Positions 44,966 to 53,269 of a DNA stretch of 60,540 nucleotides are shown here, in pieces. The stretch comes from Alphaproteobacteria bacterium. GTDB taxonomy: Bacteria > Pseudomonadota > Alphaproteobacteria > JAUXUR01. Made by a program: the position numbers and the translations under genes. The stretch spans positions 1 through 60,540 of the forward strand of contig JAUXUR010000030.1 of assembly GCA_030680745.1 (NCBI GenBank), given 5' to 3'. The first letter of the stretch is position 1, and every line of letters begins with the position of its first letter. The notes under the pieces were generated by a model. That model saw nothing but the letters and a program-made list of their open reading frames with translations, did not search any database and was not told the origin of the DNA.

Positions 44966-45027
44966 TTTTGTTGCATCTGTTGAAATTAGGAGTTGAAACA
45001 CTTTTCTTTCACCAGATGCAACAGAAA
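44966..45027. repeat. Short element with IS6-like ends (possible MITE or IS remnant)
   Basis: TGTTGCATCTGTTGAAATTA at 44969-44988 resembles the end of the IS6 element at 8553 (TGTCGCATCTGTTGAATGAG). Forty bases on, the complement occurs as CAGATGCAACAG (45013-45024). GTTGCATCTG/CAGATGCAAC is a perfect 10-bp inverted repeat. It lies 45 bp after a stop codon. Confidence 0.5.
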
Positions 45028-45143
45028 TATCATTTAAAGAAGTTAAAAAATTACAACATTTGATTCTGCGATCTCAAACAATAACACTTTTATTTATTAT
45101 AAAGTGTGGTATCTGCATGAAATGATAATAATTATGCTAAAGC

Positions 45144-45620
45144 TTATTTTATTGAATTGTCAGAATTATAAGTCAATTTCCCTAAAAGTTTTAAAAAAAT
45201 TTCTTCATCTTGCGCAAGAATCGCAAAAAAATCTTGATCTGTTTTTTCAATAAGGGGAATAGCTTGGCTTAAGCGTTCCTTTCCTTCTTGGGTAAGCCTA
45301 TGAAATTTACTTCTTTCATTATTTGAACTGATACGCTCTACAAGTTTTTTTGTTTGAAGTCCGCCTAAAATTTGTGAAATTGTATTTGGATCTAATCCAG
45401 CATGGCGGCCAACATCAGCTTGGCTCGCTTTTTGATCGCCTTTGCTTAACCAATCAATGGATGCCAAAACAACGAATTGAGGATGTGTAAGTTTTGTGGG
45501 TTTTAAAGCCAATTCAATTAATTTGCGCCAGGTTGTACTTGTGCGCCATAATAAATATCCAGGGCTTGTTTCTGGTGTTTTATAAAGATTCCATTGATTT
45601 AAACTAGAAGGCGGTATCAT
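45144..45620 (-). CDS. MarR-family transcriptional regulator
   Basis: A 158-residue winged-helix regulator. The DNA-recognition part is ASQADVGRHAGLDPNTISQI, followed by the wing GLQTKKLVERISSNNERSKF and a C-terminal dimerisation helix. MarR proteins usually repress genes for efflux or stress response and are released by phenolic ligands. It begins 17 bp inside the upstream EVE-domain gene, so the pair is coupled. Targets are unknown; the nearest candidates are the EVE and VOC genes themselves. Confidence 0.9.
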   Translation of the reverse strand: MIPPSSLNQWNLYKTPETSPGYLLWRTSTTWRKLIELALKPTKLTHPQFVVLASIDWLSKGDQKASQADVGRHAGLDPNTISQILGGLQTKKLVERISSNNERSKFHRLTQEGKERLSQAIPLIEKTDQDFFAILAQDEEIFLKLLGKLTYNSDNSIK

Positions 45621-46041
45621 CCATTAACACTCCCATTGCATGAGCAATAATTGAAAAGTCGTTAAATGGTACAGTAAAACATCCCTTTCGAAAAGGAAAT
45701 CCCCAATATTTCTTATCGTGAATAAACGAAAGTTCTTCAATCAATGGTAAGATGGACGTATCTTTTGCTTGATGAAACTTAACGTTGCGGCGCCAGGGTA
45801 TAAAATTAGTGTTCATTTGAAATTGATAGGGCTCCCCCGCTGAAATCTGTCCAATTGCTGTAAAATGACGATAGGGTTCATTTTCACCAAAACGTAATTT
45901 TGATGAATAATAAACAATCCAATCGCCTTCTTTCATAAGGCTTAATGGTCCTTTTTTGCCATGACACACTTGAATAATGTTGCTTTGTATAGCATTTTTC
46001 ACGTGATCGTGGCTTGCAACACCTACCCAATATTTCTTCAT
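45604..46041 (-). CDS. EVE-domain protein
   Basis: A 145-residue protein of the PUA-like EVE fold. Typical features are the N-terminal KYWVGVASHDHVKNA, the central EGDWIVYYSSK and YRHFTAIGQI. EVE domains recognise modified bases (for example 5-methylcytosine derivatives) and often sit in defence or RNA-modification contexts; stand-alone copies remain uncharacterised. The last 17 bp overlap the marR start. The gene begins a few bases from a family 2 inverted-repeat element (46044-46166). Whether it reads DNA or RNA modification is open. Confidence 0.85.
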   Translation of the reverse strand: MKKYWVGVASHDHVKNAIQSNIIQVCHGKKGPLSLMKEGDWIVYYSSKLRFGENEPYRHFTAIGQISAGEPYQFQMNTNFIPWRRNVKFHQAKDTSILPLIEELSFIHDKKYWGFPFRKGCFTVPFNDFSIIAHAMGVLMDDTAF

Positions 46042-46043
46042 TA

Positions 46044-46166
46044 CTAACTGTCCACCTTACGGGCAAATTCGTCGTCAGTTTTGCGCTTCCGGTACTCATG
46101 TACTTTAGTACACTCCGTGCCGGTTCTCTATCTTCCTAGACTTTGCCTCATAATCTGGATAGTTAG
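46044..46166. repeat. Inverted-repeat element, family 2 (copy 3)
   Basis: The ends CTAACTGTCCA (46044-46054) and TGGATAGTTAG (46156-46166) are complementary apart from one G-T pair. The inside carries GGCAAATTCGTCGTCAG, then GCGCTTCCGGTACTCATG, a TGTACTTTAGTACA core and GTGCCGGTTCTC, like copy 1. It separates the VOC and EVE genes. Confidence 0.88.
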
Positions 46167-46185
46167 AAACGAAGAATCTTGAAAA

Positions 46186-46560
46186 TTAACAAGTTTCTTC
46201 ATTAGGCCAAAAAACACGCAACCGATGTCCATCAGGATCTAATGCTACGAAAGTTCTACCAAAACTCATATTCGTTGGATGTTGCAATATTTGGATATTT
46301 TGATCGCACCATTTTTGATAAATTTCTGCACCATTTTTATGCGTGAATGCGATTTCACTTGCACCGGTTTGAGCAAAAACTTTTGGCTCTGCACTGTGAC
46401 GTGACCAAAGTCCCAATTGAATATTATTGGGAAGTGAAAATAAAACAAAAGTTTCAGATTCTTCAATTGGTTCAAGCCCTAAAAGAGACGCATAAAAATT
46501 TTTGCTTATGGCAGGAGATTCAACAAACAAAAGTACAAAATCAAGAGAAAGATTAGACAT
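46186..46560 (-). CDS. Glyoxalase/VOC-family protein
   Basis: A 124-residue protein of the vicinal-oxygen-chelate fold with two beta-alpha-beta-beta-beta units. Recognisable are FVESPAISKNFYASLLGLEP, FSLPNNIQLGLW and the C-terminal FVALDPDGHRLRVFWP, which ends in a metal- or substrate-binding position. Members include glyoxalases, bleomycin-resistance-type proteins and dioxygenases; the reaction cannot be told. It may be co-regulated with the EVE and MarR genes that follow on the same strand, though an inverted-repeat element intervenes. Confidence 0.85.
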   Translation of the reverse strand: MSNLSLDFVLLFVESPAISKNFYASLLGLEPIEESETFVLFSLPNNIQLGLWSRHSAEPKVFAQTGASEIAFTHKNGAEIYQKWCDQNIQILQHPTNMSFGRTFVALDPDGHRLRVFWPNEETC

Positions 46561-46699
46561 TTTTATTCCTTTAGCGTTAGAAAGATACGTATATGTATAA
46601 TACGCATACGTATTTAATGCAACTTATTTTTATATCCGTTTTCTTGCAATTTACAATTAATATGTCTAAAGTGGCTCGGATGCATAAATTATTTTAAAA

Positions 46700-46786
46700 T
46701 GTGGGTAGAAAGACAAGTGGTGAGCAAGCGGAATGTATTTTTTTATACATGAGCATTGTGAATCCCGAAGTCTGACGCCCTCCACA
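46700..46786. repeat. Inverted-repeat element, family 2 (copy 4, diverged)
   Basis: The ends TGTGG and CCACA pair. GCGGAATGTATTTTTTTATA and CATGAGCATTGTG correspond to the GGAATGTACTTAAGTACATG core of copy 2, and GTCTGACGCC to its GCTGACAAC. It lies upstream of pgi. Confidence 0.6.
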
Positions 46787-46838
46787 GTTTAAAAGAAGAA
46801 AAGCATATCAAAAGGTGTATCTTCAATGAGGGTAGAAA

Positions 46839-48125
46839 ATGACCAAATCAATATTAAAAAATTCAATTTTATTTTGTTTTGAACCTTCCATAGGTCAAAA
46901 CGGTCTTTCAGAAAAAACTTTTAATACGACACTTGATTATGGTGAAAAATTTTTAAAAAAATGGCAAAATCAAAAAGATTTTCCTCTTTTTCGGTCTACG
47001 CACGAAGATCTACTTTCAAATGATTTACAACATGCTCAGGAAAAATTATCTAAATTTGACGAAATTTTAGTTTTAGGAACGGGCGGTTCAAGTTTAGGTG
47101 GCCAAACGCTTCAAGCTTTGTCAAAGAACGATAAACCAAATCTTATTTTTTTAGATAATATTGATCCTTTTACAATTGAAAAGGCATATCAAAGAAATTG
47201 GTCAAAAACGGGTATTATCGTCATTTCAAAATCTGGTGAAACGGCAGAAACCTTGTTACAGTTTTTGATTGCTTTAAAATCAATGCGTAAAGATTTAAGC
47301 GATCTTAAAATTGCAGATCATTTGGTTGTTTTGACGGAGCCTAAACCAAGTTCTTTATCAAAGCTCGCCGATTATTTTAATTGCCCTATTTTATCGCACG
47401 ATCAAAATATTGGTGGTCGTTATGCCGTTTTGTCAAATGTTGGACTTTTACCTGCATTACTTATGGGGCTCGATGTTAGTCAATTGCAAAAAGGGGCGCA
47501 AGACACCCTTGATGATTTCATGAAGGCTGATCACCTTCACGACATTCCTTCATTGACGGGAGCGGCGCTTCACTTTGCATTTCTTGAGAAGGGCATCAAT
47601 CAAACGGTTTTTATGCCTTACATTGATCGTTGTGAAAGACTAAGCGCGTGGCATAGCCAATTGTGGGCTGAAAGCCTTGGCAAAAATAATAAAGGATTAA
47701 CGCCTATTAGATCTATTGGTGCCGTTGATCAACATAGCCAATTACAACTTTTTCTTGATGGACCTAAAAATAAATTTTTCACGCTTCTTTGTGCTGAACA
47801 AAAAGGATTGGGTGTAAAACCCGATCAAAATCTTGGGTTTACAGAAAATCTTAAATCTCTTTCAAAGCATTCATTGGGTAATTTAATGGAAGCTGAACAA
47901 AAAGCAACATACGAAACGCTCGCTCAAAATGGATGTCCTGTACGCCTTATTTCTTTTGACTCTTATAATGAGGAAGTTTTGGGATCTTTGCTTATGCATT
48001 TTATGCTTGAAACTATTTTGATGGCAGAATATCTGGACGTTAATGCTTTTGATCAACCTGCTGTTGAACAAGGTAAAATTTTGGCACAACATTATTTGAA
48101 ACAAAACGAAAATATTGCAGCATGA
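46839..48125 (+). CDS. pgi: Glucose-6-phosphate isomerase
   Basis: A 428-residue isomerase interconverting glucose 6-phosphate and fructose 6-phosphate. It is shorter than the ~550-residue Escherichia coli enzyme and corresponds to the compact form found in some alphaproteobacteria. The sugar-phosphate-binding motifs are GTGGSSLGGQTL and SKSGETAET; the catalytic Glu lies in WAESLGKNNKG, and His/Lys contacts are near the C-terminus. GAGGG precedes the ATG by about 7 bp. It overlaps mutL by 4 bp (ATGA at 48122), so the two are translationally coupled. With the class I aldolase at 13968 it points to an at least partly retained glycolysis or gluconeogenesis. Confidence 0.93.
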   Translation: MTKSILKNSILFCFEPSIGQNGLSEKTFNTTLDYGEKFLKKWQNQKDFPLFRSTHEDLLSNDLQHAQEKLSKFDEILVLGTGGSSLGGQTLQALSKNDKPNLIFLDNIDPFTIEKAYQRNWSKTGIIVISKSGETAETLLQFLIALKSMRKDLSDLKIADHLVVLTEPKPSSLSKLADYFNCPILSHDQNIGGRYAVLSNVGLLPALLMGLDVSQLQKGAQDTLDDFMKADHLHDIPSLTGAALHFAFLEKGINQTVFMPYIDRCERLSAWHSQLWAESLGKNNKGLTPIRSIGAVDQHSQLQLFLDGPKNKFFTLLCAEQKGLGVKPDQNLGFTENLKSLSKHSLGNLMEAEQKATYETLAQNGCPVRLISFDSYNEEVLGSLLMHFMLETILMAEYLDVNAFDQPAVEQGKILAQHYLKQNENIAA

Positions 48126-50008
48126 ATATACGACTTCTTCCCCAAAATCTTATTAACCAAATAGCTGCGGGTGAAGTTGTCGAGCGCCCCGCTTCTGCCG
48201 TTAAAGAACTTGTTGAAAATGCGATTGATGCAAATGCAACCTACATTGTGGTTGATATCATTGATGGTGGTAAAGATTTAATTGTTGTGACCGATAATGG
48301 CAAAGGCATGTCAAAGGATGATTTATCTTTGGCTGTTGAGCGACATGCAACGTCAAAATTGCCCAAAGGGGATCTTATGGCAATTGCGACCATGGGGTTT
48401 AGGGGTGAAGCATTACCTTCATTAGGCGCTATTAGCAGATTGTCACTTACATCACGCACTGAAAATGAAACGCACGCTTGGAAAATAACGATTGAGGGGG
48501 GTGACAGATCAGAGCCCCAACCAGCATCGCACGCAATCGGTACACGTGTTGAAATTAAAGATTTGTTTTTTGCAACACCAGCACGTCTTAAATTTTTAAA
48601 AACAACCACAACTGAATCCAACCATATTGCGGAAATAATGGAGCGTTTGGCGCTAGCTAATCCTACTATTCATTTCACCTTACGCGATACCAAAAGAACA
48701 ATTTTTGATTTTCCTAAGACGGATAATGTTCTGGAGCGACTTACTCAAATTTACGGTAAGGAATTTAAAGAAAATACAGTTTTTGTTATTGGTGAACGTG
48801 ACGACTATAAAATTGAAGGTTATGTAGGATTGCCAACCTATAGCCGCAATTCAGGCATTATGCAGCAATTTTTTGTTAACAAACGGTCTATTAAAGATAA
48901 AATATTGTCTCATGCTTTAAGGCTTTCATATCATGATTTGTTGGCCAGAGATCGTTTTCCTGTTGCGTTTTTATATTTAACCATTCCAAACCGAGAGGTG
49001 GATGTGAACGTCCATCCCGCTAAAAGCGAAGTGCGTTTCTTGGATTCGGGTCTTGTGCGTGGTCTTATGATTTCATCAATCAAAGCGGCGCTTCATCAAC
49101 AAGGTCATCAATCAGCGCCTATTATAACGGATTTTGCGCTTTCTAAATTTAAACAAGAGCCTACGACTTTAAAGCAAGAATCCTCTAAAATTCCAGAACG
49201 ACAACATGTTGGTAGTAGTTTTTTTTCAACACCTAAAAACGAAATGCCCAAAACATCTGTTCAGGAATCTTTTAAGTTAAATAGTTTTCGTGCAGCACCA
49301 TCATTTGTAACTAAAAATAATATATATGAAGCAACTATAAACCAAGATGAAGCTGAAATTGTTCAATTTAAACCCGAAAATTTGTCAGAAAATTTTGTTG
49401 AGCATGTTTCATTTGAAATAAATGACGACATGAAACTCGGGCGTCCATTAGCGCAATTACACCAAAATTATATTTTATGCCAAACAAGTAATGGTTTTTT
49501 GTTGGTAGATCAACATGCAGCGCATGAACGCATTAAATATGAACAGTTAAAAAATAATTTATTATCCCAAAAATTACCACGTCAAGCTTTGCTGATTCCT
49601 GAAATTATTGAAGTATCTTCTCAAGAAAAAGCATTATTGCTGAATGCAGCAGAACATCTAGAATCTTTAGGTTTAAAAATTGAACCTTTTGGTGATGACG
49701 CAATTATCTTACGCGAAACACCAGCAATTTTAGGCGAGATTAATGCTCAAAAATTAATTTTTGATATCATAGATGAGCTTAAAACACTTGAAGAGCCACT
49801 CCATCTTAAAGAAAAAATATTGGATATATTATCAACTTATGCCTGTCATCATTCAGTGCGCGCAGGACAAAAATTGTCTATTTCTGAAATGAATCATTTA
49901 TTGCGGGATATGGAAAATACGCTTTTTTCAGGTCAATGTAATCATGGTAGGCCAACTTATATTGAGCTTACCTTGAATGACATAGAGAAATTATTCGGTA
50001 GACGATAG
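48122..50008 (+). CDS. mutL: DNA mismatch repair protein MutL (endonuclease type)
   Basis: A 628-residue GHKL ATPase. The N-terminal half shows AAGEVVERPASAVKELVENA (with the catalytic Glu and Mg-binding Asn), DNGKGM, and GFRGEALPSLGAI. A variable linker (about 345-440) follows. The C-terminal domain contains DQHAAHERIKYE, which fits the DQHA(x)2E(x)4E endonuclease motif, plus ACHHSVRAG and CNHGRPTY. It should therefore nick DNA itself, as in bacteria that lack MutH. It couples MutS recognition to strand removal. It starts inside the last codons of pgi. Confidence 0.96.
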   Translation: MNIRLLPQNLINQIAAGEVVERPASAVKELVENAIDANATYIVVDIIDGGKDLIVVTDNGKGMSKDDLSLAVERHATSKLPKGDLMAIATMGFRGEALPSLGAISRLSLTSRTENETHAWKITIEGGDRSEPQPASHAIGTRVEIKDLFFATPARLKFLKTTTTESNHIAEIMERLALANPTIHFTLRDTKRTIFDFPKTDNVLERLTQIYGKEFKENTVFVIGERDDYKIEGYVGLPTYSRNSGIMQQFFVNKRSIKDKILSHALRLSYHDLLARDRFPVAFLYLTIPNREVDVNVHPAKSEVRFLDSGLVRGLMISSIKAALHQQGHQSAPIITDFALSKFKQEPTTLKQESSKIPERQHVGSSFFSTPKNEMPKTSVQESFKLNSFRAAPSFVTKNNIYEATINQDEAEIVQFKPENLSENFVEHVSFEINDDMKLGRPLAQLHQNYILCQTSNGFLLVDQHAAHERIKYEQLKNNLLSQKLPRQALLIPEIIEVSSQEKALLLNAAEHLESLGLKIEPFGDDAIILRETPAILGEINAQKLIFDIIDELKTLEEPLHLKEKILDILSTYACHHSVRAGQKLSISEMNHLLRDMENTLFSGQCNHGRPTYIELTLNDIEKLFGRR

Positions 50009-50631
50009 AGCTTATTGGTATTGATCGAAATTAAATTTAAAATTTAATTATTATAGTAAATTCTAATAAAAATCGTACTTATTTTTGCGACAATAGGTAA
50101 ACCAAAATAAGTATGTCGTCATTGCGAACCCCCGAAGGGGGTGTGGCAATCTAAAATTTACAAAGAGATTGCCGCGGGGCCCCTTTTTAAATTTGGGCCC
50201 CTCGCAATGACGAGTTGGGAACTGGGGGTCAACAACAAAGTTAAAATCTAATTACTCTATTAGTACGATTATTTTTAGAAAGCAATATAGCACTCTTTAA
50301 TACTATTGCGGCAAACAGTAAAAGGTAATTTTATTTAATTTTTATTACATTCTGAATCTGTAGATCTAAAGAATAGGCAATGTATTTAAATTTTGAAGAG
50401 CTTAAAAAAAAGAAATAAAGCTGAAAGCAACCTGCTTTGAATACAATCCATTGTATAAATATTTTCTTTGTTTTGATGTTGTAATATGTTATCTAATTCG
50501 TCAAAATTCCTAGAATTATCGTTTTTCTATCTGTTTGTTTGTTTAAAATAAAGCGAATATTTATTAAAATATATTGAATTTTTATTTGAAGTAAAGTACA
50601 GTAATTTTTTTAGTATAAATGGATTAATGAA
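50009..50631. other. Intergenic region
   Basis: This 623-bp gap is noncoding on both strands. It holds family 1 palindrome copy C (50117-50212). The remainder is AT-rich with short A and T runs; its right end should contain the promoter of the exported protein at 50632. No RNA gene is visible. Confidence 0.6.
50117..50212. repeat. Palindromic intergenic element, family 1 (copy C)
   Basis: The ends CGTCATTGCGA and TCGCAATGACG are perfect inverted repeats. Nested inside are CCCCCGAAGGGGG, GGCAATCT/AGATTGCC and GGGGCCCC/GGGCCCC blocks with AAATTT between them. The GC-rich blocks stand out from the AT-rich surroundings. Confidence 0.9.
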
Positions 50632-53010
50632 ATGAAAAAAATTTTACTATCTTTGTGTTGTTTAAGCTTGCCTATTAATTCAGCATTTTCAATGAATAGC
50701 GACTCTAACATAATTATTGTAGATCAATCAAAAATTGATAGAAAAAATCGTCAAATTATGGGTGCAATTAAATCAGCAATCAAAAATAGTTCTGATGAAA
50801 TACATCAAGAATTATTTGATTTAACGGCACCTTTTTTTCGACATCAAGAATGGTCTGTGTTTTCTCTTCTTGAAATTTTTAGATACATAGCGTCAATAAA
50901 AGACCATTCAAATTTTAAAGAAAATATTTTGTTAGCACACAATATACTAGAAAATAAAAATAAAGACATTACCCCGGCTGAATATACTAAAACATACGAA
51001 TTAATTTCAACAATGAATGAATCTTCATTGGATATTGTGTTTTATTGTTTGAATAATATTTTTTTAAAAAATATAAAATTAGAAAAACTGATTCGTCTTA
51101 TTAAAGAAGAAAAAAATGCAAAATTAGAAAATTTAAATAAATGGGAAAAAATTATTTCCTTTATATCAAATAGAGATACATCGGATGAGAATTATACAAA
51201 ATTTCTTCGATTTATTTTAATTAATGGTGAAAAAGGTCCATCAGAAAATTGTATGGCATATTGGGATCTTTTATTTCAATTAGATAATACGGAATCTTCA
51301 TATTCAGTTGATCCATTTATTGTATATGCCATCAATGCAGGGGAGCTGAGTTATGAATGCGCTTATCCTCTTTTAAAGAAAATTCTTGAAAAATATCCAT
51401 ACCGTAATTTTGAATCACGTCAATCTGTGGCTACTTATATTCTTCATAGGGCTGAATCATCTATGTTTAGAGATCGATTTAATTATGTTTGCGATAATTT
51501 TGGATCCCAAGATTTTGATTTTGTTCATTATATGAATTATATCAATCATGTTTATGATTTGAACGAAAATGCTTTTGATGCGTTGAATACAATTGTATGC
51601 TCCATCAAGTCTATTTATCCTGAATGTATTGATTTGCCGGGTAATAAATTCAAAAAATTTATTGATTTCATGTTGTTGCAGACAGAAGATAAGCGCAATT
51701 CAATTTTTGAAAATATAAACATTCAATGGGTAGAGGCTGAATCTAAAACGCCCAGATATTTTATCGAACTTATGGACTCAATCATTGCATCTGATGTGCT
51801 TGAAAAAGAACACTTAGCGATTATAGAAAAAGAGCGTCAAGAACGTTTAGAACAGGAAATGTTGGCGCTTTCAGAAAAAGAAAAACTGGAGCGATTAGAA
51901 AGAGAACGTCAAGAACGTTTAGAAAAAGAACGTTTGGATAAGTTAGAAAAAAAACGATTAGATCGTTTGGAAAAAGAATCTTTTAATCGTTTGGACGCAG
52001 ATCAATTAAATAATCTTGAAATAGAATTATTACAAAAATTATATAATCAAGATAATATTAGCCTTAAGGAACTTATTGATAATCGTCGAAAATTAATCAA
52101 TATAAATCAAAGACGATTTGATTTTTTATCTTTTGATGAACAGCAAGCGTTTTTGGATGATTTTAGAGCTAAACGTTTAGCCATTCTCATGCAACATCCC
52201 ATAAACGATGAGGAGGCTGATTGCTTAAGTGAATTAAACGCGTTAGATGAAATGTTTTTTCAACAAATACAGCTTTTAAAATCAATCGAAGACGTTAAAA
52301 AAGCATTAGAAGATCACAAGCAAACGCGATTAAATATTCATCTTTCTGTAGCTAGAACTGATGAAGAATCAGCGTTAATTGCCGATGATGAAGAAAAAGA
52401 AGCTGAATTAATTGATGATGATGTCATGCATGTAACCAATCAAATTATGAGTCAAGATGATGAAAATAATTTAATTATTAACGAAGAAAAAAAAGAAGAA
52501 AGCAATTTAATTGATGAAGATGATTTTAGAGCATATTTGAAGACAAAATTATCTATTTTTATTTTAGGAAATTTAGAAGCTAATAATTTAGAAAAACTAT
52601 CGCGTGAAGCTTTTCTAATTGAATTTGATGCAAAGGGGTTTGATCAATTTTTTGTTGAGCATTGTTTAGCAGAATGGGATGATATAAAGAAGTTTGAATG
52701 TTCTCGTGGCATTATTGTAAAACGTCAAAAAAGTCGTTTATTAAATAAATTGAAAAGCTTAATAATGGTGGATATAGATTTAACGTATGAGGCATTTTTA
52801 AAGACACTACCATTGGATGTTGATCTGCAGATGACTCAAGACATATGGGACGAGATAGCAGAAGATAGTCGTCAGGAAGAAATTGTATGGCAAAATCTTC
52901 AGAAGCTCACGATACAAGAGCGGAAAGAAAATGATCAAAAGTGGCTTGAAGAATTGCGCGCGAAACGATTAGCTTATTACAATCAGCTTCTTTTTCAAAA
53001 GAAGAAATAA
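50632..53010 (+). CDS. Large exported protein with a charged coiled coil
   Basis: A 792-residue protein. MKKILLSLCCLSLPINSAFS is a signal sequence with a lipobox-like Cys pair that is too early for certain lipidation. Residues ~25-395 are helical and nonrepetitive. Residues ~395-450 form a charged heptad-like coiled coil, KEKLERLERERQERLEKERL and similar. The C-terminal part is acidic, then helical, with repeated small motifs (RAKRLAILMQ, RAKRLAYYNQ). No domain is recognised. It resembles the other large exported proteins here in layout (signal, helical body, charged C-terminus). It is monocistronic, with a palindromic element on each side. Confidence 0.75.
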   Translation: MKKILLSLCCLSLPINSAFSMNSDSNIIIVDQSKIDRKNRQIMGAIKSAIKNSSDEIHQELFDLTAPFFRHQEWSVFSLLEIFRYIASIKDHSNFKENILLAHNILENKNKDITPAEYTKTYELISTMNESSLDIVFYCLNNIFLKNIKLEKLIRLIKEEKNAKLENLNKWEKIISFISNRDTSDENYTKFLRFILINGEKGPSENCMAYWDLLFQLDNTESSYSVDPFIVYAINAGELSYECAYPLLKKILEKYPYRNFESRQSVATYILHRAESSMFRDRFNYVCDNFGSQDFDFVHYMNYINHVYDLNENAFDALNTIVCSIKSIYPECIDLPGNKFKKFIDFMLLQTEDKRNSIFENINIQWVEAESKTPRYFIELMDSIIASDVLEKEHLAIIEKERQERLEQEMLALSEKEKLERLERERQERLEKERLDKLEKKRLDRLEKESFNRLDADQLNNLEIELLQKLYNQDNISLKELIDNRRKLININQRRFDFLSFDEQQAFLDDFRAKRLAILMQHPINDEEADCLSELNALDEMFFQQIQLLKSIEDVKKALEDHKQTRLNIHLSVARTDEESALIADDEEKEAELIDDDVMHVTNQIMSQDDENNLIINEEKKEESNLIDEDDFRAYLKTKLSIFILGNLEANNLEKLSREAFLIEFDAKGFDQFFVEHCLAEWDDIKKFECSRGIIVKRQKSRLLNKLKSLIMVDIDLTYEAFLKTLPLDVDLQMTQDIWDEIAEDSRQEEIVWQNLQKLTIQERKENDQKWLEELRAKRLAYYNQLLFQKKK

Positions 53011-53099
53011 CACGATTAAGTGAGATGGGTTGAAAATGTTGCAATTCATCTCATTGCAAACGCGAGTTCGGAATTAAAATTATTAAAAATCAATAGGTT

Positions 53100-53220
53100 C
53101 GTCGTTGCGAGCGGCAAAGCCGCGTGGCAATCCAGTTTTAAAATCAATGTACAGTATTTGAAGGACTATTTTCTGGATTGCTTCTTTGCCCCATTTAATT
53201 TGGGGCTCATCGCAACGACG
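53100..53220. repeat. Palindromic intergenic element, family 1 (copy D)
   Basis: It begins CGTCGTTGCGAGCGGCAAAG and ends TCATCGCAACGACG, with inner CAATCCAG/CTGGATTG and CCCCATTTAATTTGGGG. It is nearly the same sequence as copy B (24460-24581), 28 kb away. It lies between two convergent genes (50632 and 53270). Confidence 0.92.
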
Positions 53221-53269
53221 GAAAGTTTAGGTTTTCTGAAGAATGAATTATCGAGTTCGCGTTATAACT

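Noticed and set aside
50380..50470. AT-rich stretch with AAAGC/GCTTT repeats considered as a small RNA
   Set aside because: Pairing is short, there is no promoter or terminator pattern, and no similarity to known RNAs could be recognised.
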